In this document: positions 1 to 11,729 of the stretch, piece by piece | Layout: each line of letters starts with the position of its first letter | Position numbering within the stretch: position 1 is the first letter of the stretch | Origin: Melampsora larici-populina 98AG31 | Lineage: Eukaryota; Basidiomycota; Pucciniomycetes; Pucciniales; Melampsoraceae | Assembly: GCF_000204055.1 (NCBI RefSeq) | Contig: NW_006768782.1 | Coordinates: 440,191 to 504,190, forward strand | Direction of reading: 5' to 3' | Length of the DNA: 64,000 nucleotides | Made by a program: the position numbers and the translations under genes | The notes under the pieces: generated by a model | Seen by the model: only the letters and a program-made list of their open reading frames with translations | The model's database searches: none | What the model was told of the DNA's origin: nothing

Positions 1-28
1 TATCAAGTCGGAAAAAATGTAAAAAACA

Positions 29-1438
29 CTATTCTATCGCTGCAGTGGTCTTCATCAAAGCCATACGCTTCTTTACAATTTCTTTCTTCCTCAATTCATA
101 AAACATCTTAACTTCACCTTGCATCGAGTCAGTATTGGTTTTGAGCACTAAATCATCGGTAAGAAAGTCTACTGCCTCACTCTGAACTCTAGAGTGCGAG
201 GCAATAGCTGTAGTAGCCTCTGCCATAACCTTGACATTATCAGCCATCTGAGACAAAATCACATCTTGAGTCCTTGATTTCTTTGCTAATTTATTTCCCA
301 TAGGACGATCATGAAATTCAGATGAGATTACCTCAATGTCCGAGTCGTCGGTTGGAGCAGGGGTTGATCGGATGGAGATGGCAGATGAAGAAGCTGAAGG
401 TTTAGGATTACTACGTCTGGCGAGGTCAACGTTGTAATCGGTCCACTTAGGGGCACTTGATAAGATACCATGACATCGCACCAGCTTGAATACACTACGC
501 TCACGTTCGAAGTACATCTGATGGGCATCGGCATTGATATCGTCAGCTGATTTGCCACTGCCGTGAAAATTCCTCGTCTTGGAGAGATAGCCAACAAATT
601 TGTTGACAGCTTTATTGATTGCACGCCATCGACCACCTAGAGACTCTTCAGATCTTTCAACAAAAAGGGTAGGATCCTTGATGATGGCGGGTTCAAGTAG
701 CCGCCAGTGTTTGAAGTCGGCAGCGATTCGCTTCCACAATGAGCTGTAAGTTTGACCATTGCCTACCAAGCTATCTTGAGAAATATTCAACCATGAGCGG
801 CAAAGCTGGAGATCTTCGTCTGGGTGGTAGGAACTGCCGCGGCCACCGGAGGTATCATCATCAAGGCCTGGGGTAAGAGCAATTTGGTTTGTAGATTGAG
901 AATTGGTAGGAGCTTTGGTTTTTTGGGCAGGAGCTTTACGCTTGGTGCTAGAACGTTGAGATTGAGAAGAAGCTAAAGAAGGAGTCGTGGATGAAACAGA
1001 ATGTGTCGATGACGCAAGAGACAAAGGCGGTTGGGCTGGAGGTGGTTGGGCAGGTTGAGTTGATGCGTTAGAGGGATACCATTGAGATGGGGTATTACAT
1101 TGAGCCTGAGGAGTGCGTGGTGGCGAGTACAAATAAGGGTGAGGACCTATTATCAATCACAGGCCATGGAAAGCGAGGAAAGTGTTGATTAAAGTTGGTC
1201 AAGGCGGCGACAACAAAAACAGAATAAGTTAAGTTACATACCTTCTTCATGGAAAGGAGGACGCTTTGGAGGTCCCATTGCGGCAGGGTTTGGCTGAACC
1301 GGTTCCTGTTGATGATGGTCGATAACTAATAGAGAAACAACATCAGCGATAAAGACCACATAAATATGATCAAGATGAAGACTTACACTCAGACGCATGA
1401 TTGACTTCCCAGTTGCCGTGTTTCCACCACATCGACAT
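29..1438 (-). CDS. Myb/SANT-like Harbinger-accessory protein (NAM-associated type)
   Basis: I do not know its exact function. It resembles the Myb/SANT-like, NAM-associated C-terminal proteins that accompany PIF-Harbinger transposases and are expanded in rust fungi; such proteins are thought to help the transposase bind DNA. Three exons fit the frame: 1387-1438, 1242-1325 and 29-1146, giving about 417 aa. The introns have GTAAGT and GTATGT donors and TAG acceptors, and both joins preserve frame. The N-terminal third is rich in Pro, Gln and Ser; a trihelix-like block follows (YHPDEDLQLCRSWLNIS, then SLWKRIAADF and GGRWRAINKAVNKF with spaced Trp residues); the C-terminal part is charged and helical, ending in FYELRKKEIVKKR. 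No Harbinger transposase is visible inside the window; it could lie left of position 1. The family call is inference from pattern. Confidence 0.7.
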
Positions 1439-1541
1439 CTTCAAGAGAGACGTTATAAGAAAGTAAGTAGCAAGGTAAATAGGCGGCCAAGAGGTGAAAT
1501 AGCAAGGATATAGCGTGGAAGGATTGTCGTAGAAGGAATCA

Positions 1542-2357
1542 CACTACACAAAATATAATATTTTCTGGGCAGAAAATTAAATTATTGATACACGAAAATA
1601 TTGAGAGGCCAGGAGAAGGGCAAAAAATAAATAAAAATATGCATCTTGTTCCCTGCGGTGAGAGCTTCACTCTCCATATTTTTCCATATTTTTACAGTCC
1701 GTATTGATAAGTGTACTAACAATAAACCTTCATAATCATCCAATTACAACCTGTAACAAGCACTGAAATTTGGCTCATTAGTGTTTAGAGAAACTTTTGA
1801 TTTCTGAAAACACCTATAACTTTGTCAAATCTGCCTCAAAACACTCGATTTTAAGTGCATTAGAAAGCTGAACTCTTCCTCTCAAACTTTCATAAGGTCA
1901 AGAACTATGTAGCTAGTATGACAATCATTCTATGGATCTGTATGTACAAATGTACAAAAAAGATTATATCTTTTTTAGCAGACCAGCATGCTGTGTGGTC
2001 CTATTATGAACTATTTGGAGGACAATTCCAGCTTACCAATGCACCCAAAATCGAGCGTTTTGGACCGGAATTGAAAAAGTTATGAGTATTTTCAGAAATC
2101 AAAAGTTTCTCTAAACACTAATGAGCCAAATCTCAGTGCTTGTTACAGGTTGTAATTGGATGATTGTGAAGGTTTATTGTTAATACACTTATCAATACGG
2201 ACTGTAAAAATATGGAAAAATATGGAGAGTGAAGCTCTCACCGCAGGGAACAAGATGCATATTTTTATTTATTTTTTGCCCTTCTCCTGGCCTCTCAATA
2301 TTTTTGTGTATCAATAATTTAATTTTCTGCCCAGAAAATATTATCTTTCTTGTAGTG
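1542..2357. mobile_element. CACTA-end foldback MITE (816 bp)
   Basis: The ends read CACTACA...TGTAGTG and are flanked on both sides by TCA (1539-1541 and 2358-2360), a 3-bp target duplication as expected for the CACTA/EnSpm superfamily. The two arms are long near-perfect inverted copies (about 1542-1825 against 2070-2357) around a short centre of roughly 240 bp. There is no transposase ORF; open frames inside are shadows of the arms. It is a non-autonomous foldback element. The closeness of the arms suggests recent origin or gene conversion (inference). Confidence 0.88.
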
Positions 2358-3237
2358 TCAAGCGCTAAAGATATTGACAGAGACAATAAGAATTTGGTAA
2401 ATATGAATGGAATGGAAGGAATGAAAGGAAGGTGAGGAAGGGCGAATACAATTGAACCTCATGTTTTATAGACAGGAGGAAAGCAGAAAACACGAACCTA
2501 TGTACCAAATAGTGACATTGATGAGGTGGAGGTAGGTATAATGAGTGATCGGTTGGGCGAAATCGAACAAGTTTTGCCAAAAAAGCTGAATACCCGTGCA
2601 CTGAAGAGCATCCACACCCAAAAGAGAGCATATCCTATGCTTTTGGATCACATGAGGTATGTGCATCAGTCCTTCAAAGCATTGGTTACCTTGCACAATC
2701 ATTAACACAGAGTCAAACTGGATCGAAAGTTGTTGAAAGTTGATTGATTGTGATCGGGAAACACCAGGATGTGTGAAGAGGAAGTCGATCGAGCAACACC
2801 CAAATCGCAACGAAACGAACCGAAATGTCTCGGGTTTTTGTTTCGTTGCGACAAGACCGAAACGCAATCTACCGCAATCGAAACCATGGCCGAAACTCCT
2901 AAATCCCTCAGCGAGTTGCGGTGCGACAGTACAAACCGCAACCGAAACAAAACCAAAACGAAACCGAAATAAATTTCGGTATTTGGGGCATACTTGGTCA
3001 AACTACACGATTTAGGCGCACACAAGCTTTATAAGATGAATTTGTAAGAAACCCAACAAAGATGAGTAAAAAATGAGGCTTGATGCCTTTTTGAAGTGAG
3101 ATAGAAAATGACCTGAACACGGACAAGTAAAAACAATAAGGGTGATAACTATTTGAGACAAGACAGAAGATAGATCAAACACAGACGAGTAAAAAAGAAT
3201 CAATACCTTTTTGAAATGAGATAGAACTAATGAACTA

Positions 3238-6200
3238 TCAGGACTTTGGGTTTCTCCTCGAGTTTTTCTTATCCTTAATTTTTTTAATCTCTGATAGTGC
3301 CTCGTTATATTCATCTGGAACCTTGATATCCTGACCGAGCCATTGATGGCAACCCACAGCCCGCTCAATAGTACGCGGTGCCAGCCCTCGATCTGCAGTG
3401 GCAATCCTTCCAGCCGCAGAGAAAGTACGCTCGCATGCGCACGATGTGGCAGTACAAGCTAGATAATCACGAGCGATTCGGCTCACCACTGGATACAACT
3501 CATGATTTTCCTAGAACAGTTGGAAAAGCCATGTCTGGTTAGTCAAAGCACAGAAGTTGGTGGAAGAATTGGTGTACATACCTTCCACCATGTGAGTGGG
3601 TGAACACCTTTTTGTGCAATGTTTTTTCTATCTAGATACAGGTTGAGCTCTGTGTATGTGTCGGGTGTCATGTCATCAGCTGAATCATCGCTGAAGTCGT
3701 TGAGGTCGGTTTGGGAAGTTGACGGAACGGAACTTGAGGTAAGTGTAGCTGGGGTCTTCTTGCTTGGGTTTTGAGTCAATTCATGTGTAAAGGCCGCTTC
3801 GAGTATATCTCGAACCCTTCCCACGTGATCGGGATAATATTTGCTGAAAAATCGCAGGCGATAGCGTGGGTGCATGGCTGTTGCGATGACTAGTGCATCA
3901 CACTCAAGGGCTTCATTTTCATATGACTTGATCTTGTGCATCATCGTATCGATTGCCAGTGAAAGCTCGGGATATGAGGACCCGTGTTCATCCTTTGAAG
4001 CCTGCAAACGTTTGAGGATATTGATGTATTCAGGGAGGACGTGAAAACCTGTTGAATGATTTCCTTCCATTATCAAAGTTGTTGTTTTGAAAATCTAATT
4101 GTTGAAAGCATCAGTTATTGGATCAAACTGATTTTATGTGAAAAAAGGCACCTTCAAGACATCAAGTAACGCCTCCACCGCACTCCATTCTTCATCAGAG
4201 ATACGAAGCCCATTGTAGACCTGATCCTTCTTATCTTTCTTGCAATCGAGGGCGAGAAGCTTGTTGATTACCTGCAATTTGTGGAATTTAATATTGATAC
4301 ACAGATAGAAAAAAAAATACATACGTTTTGAGCATCACAAGCTCGTTGCCAGCTGTCTAACTTGGAGTTCCATCGAACACCATATCCATATATAAGCATT
4401 AGCCCTTTGTATAATAGATTTGAAGCTACAGTTTCGTATTCTCCTCGCTTTGAAGGTGATGAGGCCACTCCTTGGCTTACAAGTTCGATCTGAGTGTGTT
4501 TTAGTAATTGGAAGCATAGTGAGCTATGAAAACAAACGGTGAAAAAGAATCACTAACCTTCTTCACTCCACTGGTAACCAAACCCCAAGTCGGTTTGGGC
4601 ACAACATCATCAGCGGGTAGATCATCCTCACTGTCTTCTACTGTTACTCGTTCCAAACCCCTTCGGTCATCCTCATTTTCTGACTCGGATGAATCTGCTT
4701 CCTCGTTTCCAGTTGCTTTCTCCGGGACAGCTGTGTTGATTTGGATGGTGGGAATTGGCATACGAATATCTGGTTGAGTGGTGGGCTTTACATGTCCAGA
4801 CTTGAGTTCGAGTTTGTCTAATCCATGCTTGACTGCAAGGGCAAGCTTATGACAAAAACATCTGATGTGATTAACTTGAGAGTTCCAATACAAAGGATTG
4901 TTTGGGTCGTCAAAGAACATACGCTCAAGCTCGCGAGCAAGAAAGTTATTACTTGCGGCTGAGTCCGTAGTTTGAGCTAACATGTAGATATGCAAAAAAA
5001 AGTAAGATTAAATTAGTTACAGTAAATCATAAAGATATATTATGAGACTTATCTTGAAATGAAGTCCATGTCGTATGAGAAAAGATCCAACTGGGCGAGC
5101 AAGTAAAACACCATAATGATCCCATATGATCCTCTTGAGTGTCAAGTGAACCGTCTTGAACTCCCAATCATCGTTTATGTAAGATGCTGAGACTCCAAGA
5201 AATGCATATTGACTTCCCTTGGTTGTCCAACCATCATGGATCAGACAGAACCGACTCGGATTATTCTTGAGGATTGAAATCACCTCGTCCTGGAGAGATC
5301 GAGCAAGACTTTTGGCTGACTTTGAAACCCATGTTGGGGATCGGAGTATAGCTTGTGGGTTGGCCCACAGGAGCGCTGCACCCAGTTCGTCATCATCAAT
5401 TCGGCTCCATGGTAGGGCATGGAGAAGAATCCACAAGACCATGATTTTATTGAGGGTTTCGACAGTAAATTTGACGTAGGAAGCAAGTGTGGACTGTGTT
5501 GTTTTTGAAGTTGTGGGCTTGTTTGCCTCTAGCCAGGTTGGTGGACAAATAACACCGTTTCGGATTGCTACATCTCGCTTAGGGCAAGGCTTACGATTTT
5601 TTTTGCCATCTCGATGAGTTTGTAAGTTGTAGTGGTTGGATTCTCCATCCTTGTATTCGCCACGACACCACTTGCATGTATACACAAGAACCTCTTTCTC
5701 TAACTCAACTATATCACCAGTCTCCTGTTCCATGAAAATGGCAGTTAGCCGAGCCCAAAACAGTGGGAGCATTGACAACAAACTTACTGGGTCTTCTTGC
5801 TTATATTTTTCCATTACTGCTCGTGGATTTGCTTCGTAATATTCAAATACCTGTTTAACCTTCTCTGTTCGCGCTTTCTGATTTGCCGCCGAGTCTTTTG
5901 ACTCATCCTCACGGTCTGACTTTTGTTCTGTATCCATACCCTGAGGTACAATTATAACCTAGTTATTGATCATATGAGAGGCACATGAAATGTCTATCAG
6001 TCTGAAGTGGATGCAAAGAGACAGTGAGGCTAATCAAGAACATACTTTTTGAAGCGGAGCCAGGCGCTTTTTCCTTTGAGGAGGTCCAGCAGCTTTTGCA
6101 CGTTGTTTCTTCTGAGCAGCTTGAGAATCAGCATGCCCTCCTGAGGAGGGGCGTCGGCGTTTACTGGGCTGAGCGCTGGTTGAAGCTCCACCTTGACCAT

Positions 6201-6489
6201 TAGTAGATGTTGTGGGATTTGGACCGGGATCTGGAATGATCTGAACTTCATCTTCGGAGCTATTTTTTTCACCAGCTGATTTAGAGGGTGAGCGGTCCTG
6301 CAAGTGAGTTCCGGGGTTGGGGTTGGGACTCAAAGAGTTGTGATCAAGTGATCCAATAACAAGTGATGGATCTCCTTTAGATGGAGTGCGTGGACGGAGG
6401 CTACGGTCACTTTGTGGAAGCTGCAAGGATGTTGAAGTGGGGCAAGTTGTTTCACTTGCATCAGAAATGGGGGGAACCAGAGATGACAT
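3238..6489 (-). CDS. hAT transposase with BED zinc finger
   Basis: This is a cut-and-paste transposase of the hAT superfamily. Seven exons join in frame: 6046-6489, 5053-5940, 4558-4983, 4325-4489, 4152-4271, 3582-4094 and 3238-3510, 2829 nt or 942 aa with no stop. The N-terminus is a Ser/Pro-rich basic linker. A BED-type finger follows (CKWCRGEY, then H and C ligands), then the RNase H-like core with CLIHDGWTTKG (first Asp) and QTTDSAASNN (second Asp), an acidic insert, and the C-terminal dimerisation segment CACERTFSAAGR. Five introns are GT-AG; the one at 4984-5052 fits AT-AC best. All six introns fall in phase 0, mostly after a Lys codon. The donor GTGCCT of the fifth intron (4095-4151) is weak. 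The gene lies between matched TIRs, so the element could be active; this is inference. Confidence 0.9.
4984..5052 (-). other. probable AT-AC intron in hAT transposase
   Basis: Read on the minus strand, exon 2 ends HGLHFK followed by ATAAGT, and the next coding block starts ATG-TTA-GCT-CAA directly after TATCTAC. Splicing AT-AC gives FK|MLAQTTDSA in phase 0, matching the spacing of the hAT second-Asp strand. A GT-AG alternative (GTCTCA to TTAG) also keeps frame but is phase 1, has a poor donor and shortens the strand by one residue. The decayed second hAT copy has the same arrangement. Confidence 0.6.
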
Positions 6490-7122
6490 GGATATAAATT
6501 TTGAATAAGATCAAGAATTTTTGGAGGAAAAGTAAATATTGATTGGACAAGAAAGAGATTGATTTCAAGAACCGGCCGGCTCCTTTCTAAAAGATATAAC
6601 TTATGACCCTCACTCTTACCACAAGAGATGTCTAAAAATCTGTTTAATCACACTACGTAAGTTGTTCTAACAGTGTTATCTAGTGCGTGAAATATCCAAT
6701 AATTGTCATTGTCAATGTTGCTTTTCTTTTCTTGTATACGTCTCGAAATGGAATTTCCATTTCAATGTTTGAACACATTAGTTCAAACCTGTTCAAACTA
6801 CTCTTGCCTCTAAATTCCATATACATACACATATGATTGTGAACTGTACAGTACACAATCATGAACCACCCCAGACAGTTCACGATCGTGAACTGACCCA
6901 GCTACGTTTTTCCGAAACCAATCGCAACATATTTCGTTTTGTTGCGATTGCGTTTCAAGGATTTCAGTTTCGTTTCGGTTGAACCGAAATCTACTTTCTG
7001 ATTTGGGTGTTTCGGTGCGAAATAACCGCAACTAAATTGCGGTGGTTTTAAGGCCTTTAAATCGCAACGAATCGAACCGCAACCGAAAAATGGTTTCGGT
7101 GCGATTTGGGTGTTGGATCGAG

Positions 7123-7743
7123 TGATATCGGTGCGGTGAACCAAAGATAGTATGATCTAACTTTACCAAAGTGACAGAAAGGTCGTACGGGTCTTCCATT
7201 TGCGGTGATGTTTGGGTGTTTGTGCAACGAACAAATTTATACTATCCCGGCCAAGATTTGGACGTTGCGTAACCCATACAGCCTCTTTACGCGGTGCGGT
7301 GGCTCGTATCTTTTCCCACACAACGTGGATACTGTATTGGTTGTTTTACACGGCCCGGTGGAGATGCTCTTAGCCAAACTTCAACAAACGTATCCAACCT
7401 TTTCGATCATCTATCCGACGTCTCAAACCTTTTGGATCCTCTATACGGCATGGTTGTCAGGATATTTTCCGCGCTACTCTAGCAAGTTGAATGTATTCGC
7501 CATTTGACTGGACCTTAATTACAATATTCGATTTTCACGCTAGTCACACCTTCAACTTAATATCCAATCTGGTCGACCTAATTGGGCATTCAACTTCCCG
7601 ATCTGGCACATTGGATGTCTGTCTGGCCCCAAAGGGTCTTCCATACTTTCACATGGGCAATGTAAGACTCAATACAAAAACAGTAAGTTATATTTACTTA
7701 TTGGTAAGGACAACCAGACTGTCTGACCTTCATCGCACTCTTG
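7123..7743. other. spacer between hAT element and KDZ gene
   Basis: I see no supported gene here. Open frames of 60-100 codons exist but show no family motif. The stretch presumably holds the promoter and left end of the KDZ element; I could not find terminal inverted repeats for it. Confidence 0.5.
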
Positions 7744-10700
7744 ATGACGTCGAAACGTATTCTACGTGGTTTGAATAACCCTGCCCGAATTCCCAAACCA
7801 GCCACACCTTTACAAGAACAGCTGCAAGCACGCCGCGAGCGAGACTTACGAGCTACAGCTAATTCCACCGCGGCGATCCTCAAAAAGCTTAAAGATGAAG
7901 AAGAACCGCATCGAGATCTGCATGACCAAGACATGGCCGAAGGCCAAGTCTTGAACGACGTTGAGGGGGCCGACGAAGCAGACGAACCACAAGATGAGGA
8001 TTTCGGCGAGGAGGGAGATCTCCGTCGATTTATGCCACATCCTGACCAGGTCGAACATCCTCAACCTGTGGACCCTATTATCGCCGCTTTGAGAAGAGAC
8101 CAGCATTTAGCGGATCGATTGAGTCACGAGAACGAGTGGATGTGGCAGTATGCTGTTATGTTGCCTACGTTTCTGCGATGTAAGATGGAAACGTCCAATT
8201 GGGGGAATGAAGATAGATGGAACAAAGATTTACGGCCAACATGCACCTGTGTAATGCAGACCGAGCGCAATGTCGACCTGGTGGATTTAACTAGTAAGCT
8301 GAGTATTGCCGTTCAGTATAGTTTGTAGTAACAACTTACCACAGGATATTAAATTGTAGCACGCCGAAGAGTCAAAATCAGTTTTTGCAAGAACTGTGAT
8401 CTCTCGGATCCTACCAGGCTGCTGCAGATGGGCTACATGGCAGCTTCACCATCAAAACCGCGAACGGCCTTTTCCATACGCCTTCTCATTCACCACCACA
8501 GCCAGTGGGTCCGATACGCTGTACCTACGAAATCGTTCTGCGAAGGATTAGACGAAGCTCTTGATTCGCACAACCCGGTGATTTTAACCAGTCGTGGGCA
8601 AGTAAGTTCAGTCAAACCTGTCAGAGCTCTACATACGATTCTGACTAACCCACAGCCTCGCGACTGGCGAGCGCCTTTTACCGTTTCGGTTGATGCATAT
8701 AGGGCATTAATCAATCAAATCCGCGAACTGGAATTCCAAAAACTTCAACTCACCGAACTAGGAAAACTTGCTGCCAACTGCCCAAAATGTTTTGGGCCAC
8801 CGGTTGGCAATCCAAGACCGGAAGAAGCCCATGTCATAGTATGTCTTGATGGCAATTTCCAGCATAAACGACACGCCAAAGCAAGCGTTCCCATACCTGG
8901 ATCTCGACCTCCTCGTCCAGCAATTTTTCTGGACCCAAAAATTGCAGAAGCGAAGGCCAGATTCCTACAAAATGGGCCCCCAATTGACTGGGAAAACGTA
9001 AGTTGTCAATAATCAAATACAATATCAAACAATTCGTTCTACTACACTGAACGAATTTATAGGATGAATGTACGGAGGCACATACTACTGCGAATGACGT
9101 TCGAGGTAAAGGTCATTTCAAGAACATGGACGAGTCAGGTTTGCTAGGTATGGCATGTAGGCACGATCATGTCCTGAAGATGATCAATCTAATCCAAACA
9201 GGTGAAAAGTACGTCGCACTTACCGAATGGAACCTTTGTTAGAGATGTCTGATATGGCGCATGACGATTTGTAGAAGTCATTATGCGCTAGCACTTATCC
9301 AGTGGCTACTGGACTTATTCGCAAACGATCGTGATGGTATTACCAGTCTCGCAATCCTCTACGACATCGGTTGTAATTTGGACAAGACCATCAAGAAAGT
9401 AAGGACAAATATTCCATCAGTATTAAATAGGATTTAATGTGCTGACCTGGCTTTCGTAAACGCTCTTAGAGAAGGGTGTTTACAGGTGATGCGCAAGCGG
9501 CACAGGTCAAACTAGGTACGGCCTTATTCCACGCCTACGCCCACAACTGGGGTTGTCAGCTGAAGTATAATCCACGCCTGAATCGTGGATGGGGTAAAAG
9601 TAATGGGGAAGGTCTTGAGCGTGTCTGGTGGAAACTGGCGCCACTAGTATCTGTTCTTCGGTATGCGACTAAACATCACCGGATGGTGAGTTTGGACCTG
9701 TGGACCAACCATCGAAACGAGGTATTGCGCAAACCCGCTGGTAAGTCCAATGGAGTAACGACGTCATGGGAAGACGATCCAGAGGGTACATTGACCCTGA
9801 TTACCCCCTACAGCTTCTTATCTGATTATCCAAACCAAAAAGTATCTTGCTGAGCTACAGGTCGCACGGGAAACTATTGCGAATATTAGTCAACAGAATC
9901 CAGCGCATAATAGGGCATACCTGCAAACGCAGTGGGAACGTCAGCGCGAGTTACAGCTTAATGCTATCAATGTAAGGTCTAAGGAGAAGCGTGCGCGCCT
10001 GGAGGTTCTGATCAAGCTTGAAGAAGACCTTTTGGAAGCACGGCAAGTCTTGACTTCTGATAATTCCATATTTCATCATCATCATATTTACATTACTAAC
10101 CTACATACATGGTCCAGTCAGCAAATGAGGGACATGGACGCAGCTAATGATCCTATTCGAACCGCTGAGCAACGTAATGCCCTGCTTGACCTGCCTAGAA
10201 CGCTTGTCGAACTCGAGGAAAAGATCCAAGAGGTAGCAGATGAAGTTGGCAATACTGAGCTGCTGAATGCTCGTCGACGTGGAAGTAAGTTTAATTGCTT
10301 AATACCTTCGTTTTCATTGTTCACTAACTTATGTGTGATGGGTCGTATCAATTTCACACAGATGACCGAGTGAAAGCTGTCCTGACAGTACAGGTTGCTT
10401 TAGGCTTCTTGTACGAGGCCAAATTTGGTGCAGAACAACAGCAAGTGGACGCGGGGAGAAGGACACGTCAGTACTCAATTGTTCCTCAATGCTGAGTGAC
10501 CATTGAGTGAACCTCGCTGACCCTATATAACTTCGAACGAAGGTGCGACTCAACAGCCAAGAAATGAGCAACTTCGGACCAAGAAGCGGGCCTTACTGAA
10601 GAAGAAGCTCAATACGTACTTAAGGCATGCGGCGCGGTACAATGCGCAATATCGACCGGTACCGCGTTTGTTAGAGCCAACCTTTGACGAAGTGGTGGCT

Positions 10701-11302
10701 ATGGATATGCTTCATCCCTTTTGGGACGAAGCTGCTCTGAATCACCCAGATGAGCCATGGGCGTCTTGCCAGATTACCAAAGATGGTATTGTGGCCCTTA
10801 GAAGTGAGGTGTCGTCTGAAGAAGAGATGCGGCGGCTGGGTCGCGAGGTTAGACAGATGATGGGTTGGGGAATCGACTATCAAAGACGTTTGGAAGCAAC
10901 CAAGCCCCACGAGGGAAATGGTAAGTATGTTCACATCATTATACTTATAAACTTGAACTGATAACACCTCTGTACCACTCTTCCACACCAGCGCGAGTGG
11001 TAGAGTGGAACTCCATCCACAGTGGGCTGGACAAACGAACGTGTCGTCTATGGAAGCAATGGGATCGAGGCCTCATTGAGGCTGTTCATATTACGAAAGA
11101 GTATGTAGAAGGAATTGCTGAGACTGATGTTGAACTTATACAACAGTGGGAAGAGATGGTAGGGCGAACTGCGGATACATGGGAAGCAATCTTAGGGGTC
11201 CCAGTGTTTTGGACCGAGGAGGAGTTTGATGAGCAACCTGCGGAAGAGGACCATGATGAGGAGATGGATTGGATCAGAGAACAATTTTTTTATTTTGTAT
11301 GA
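7744..11302 (+). CDS. KDZ transposase (CxC1-type)
   Basis: This is a transposase of the Kyakuja-Dileera-Zisupton superfamily. Eleven exons join in frame: 7744-8293, 8360-8601, 8656-8997, 9063-9208, 9275-9398, 9470-9740, 9814-10042, 10118-10284, 10362-10466, 10543-10920 and 10992-11302, 2865 nt or 954 aa without a stop. The N-terminal CxC cysteine cluster spans exons 1-2 (CTC...FCKNC). A CPKCFGP motif follows. Catalytic-core motifs are CLDGNFQHKRH (first Asp), GMACRHD, LYDIGCNL (second Asp) and GEGLERVWW (Glu), preceded by HAYAHNWGCQL. A long coiled-coil and acidic tail closes the protein. Start ATG at 7744 is the first in frame. The seventh intron (10043-10117) has a GC donor, GCAAGT. Intactness suggests a recent copy. 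Confidence 0.92.
10043..10117 (+). other. GC-AG intron in KDZ gene
   Basis: Exon 7 ends ...GAAGCACG and is followed by GCAAGT; the acceptor is GGTCCAG. The join keeps frame (LLEAR to QQMRDMD). No in-frame GT donor is nearby, so the minor GC-AG class is the best reading. Confidence 0.7.
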
Positions 11303-11729
11303 ATGATCGGCTCATGTGTGATGTTTTATTATTGTGTTTTTGCCTGGGAAAGCATAATGAGAGTATCAAGTTTTTAATGCCATATGTGAAAGTCGTGATT
11401 TGGTTATAATTGCATTGATTAATTTAGTATCAAATTTGATATACATGATATTTTGCGGGATTGCGAGGACCAATAAGGCACGTTTGGTCCTTAAGCCCAC
11501 GGAGACTTAGCGAGAGTCTAAGAGTGACCTTAAGAGACTGTACGTAAAGCACTCCCCGCGGGAGAACCTGTACAGCTCACGGAAATTTTTCCCTACAAAA
11601 ATTCCTCACTCTGAACTCATCAATCCGGCTAAGTCTTTATCTCGTGATAACCTCATCTAGTTGTGTTCATTTCAGTTTTTCAAAAAGTAAAGAAGACGAC
11701 CTGCCAAGAAGAAGAACCCGCGCGCAAGA

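Larger units (their letters stand above)
2794..7115 (-). mobile_element. complete autonomous-looking hAT transposon
   Basis: The termini are inverted repeats: left CAACACCCAAATCGCA at 2794, right its complement ending at 7115. They are flanked by GATCGAG on both sides (2787-2793 and 7116-7122), a 7-bp target duplication. The element is 4322 bp and encloses one transposase gene on the minus strand. Both subterminal regions (about 2800-2990 and 6910-7110) are packed with CCGAAA/TTTCGG and CGAAACG motifs in both orientations, the layout expected for hAT transposase binding sites. hAT elements usually give 8-bp duplications; here only 7 bp match. Confidence 0.9.

Noticed and set aside
328..636. 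Plus-strand 102-codon frame over the Myb-like gene
   Set aside because: Antisense shadow of the three-exon minus-strand gene; no domain signal.
5041..5052. GT-AG reading of the unusual hAT intron (GTCTCA to TTAG)
   Set aside because: It keeps frame but is phase 1, has a poor donor and shortens the conserved strand by one residue; AT-AC fits both copies better. Kept as the stated alternative.
7350..7380. GATGCTCTTAGCC resembling a Harbinger end
   Set aside because: Single occurrence without a partner end or TWA duplication.
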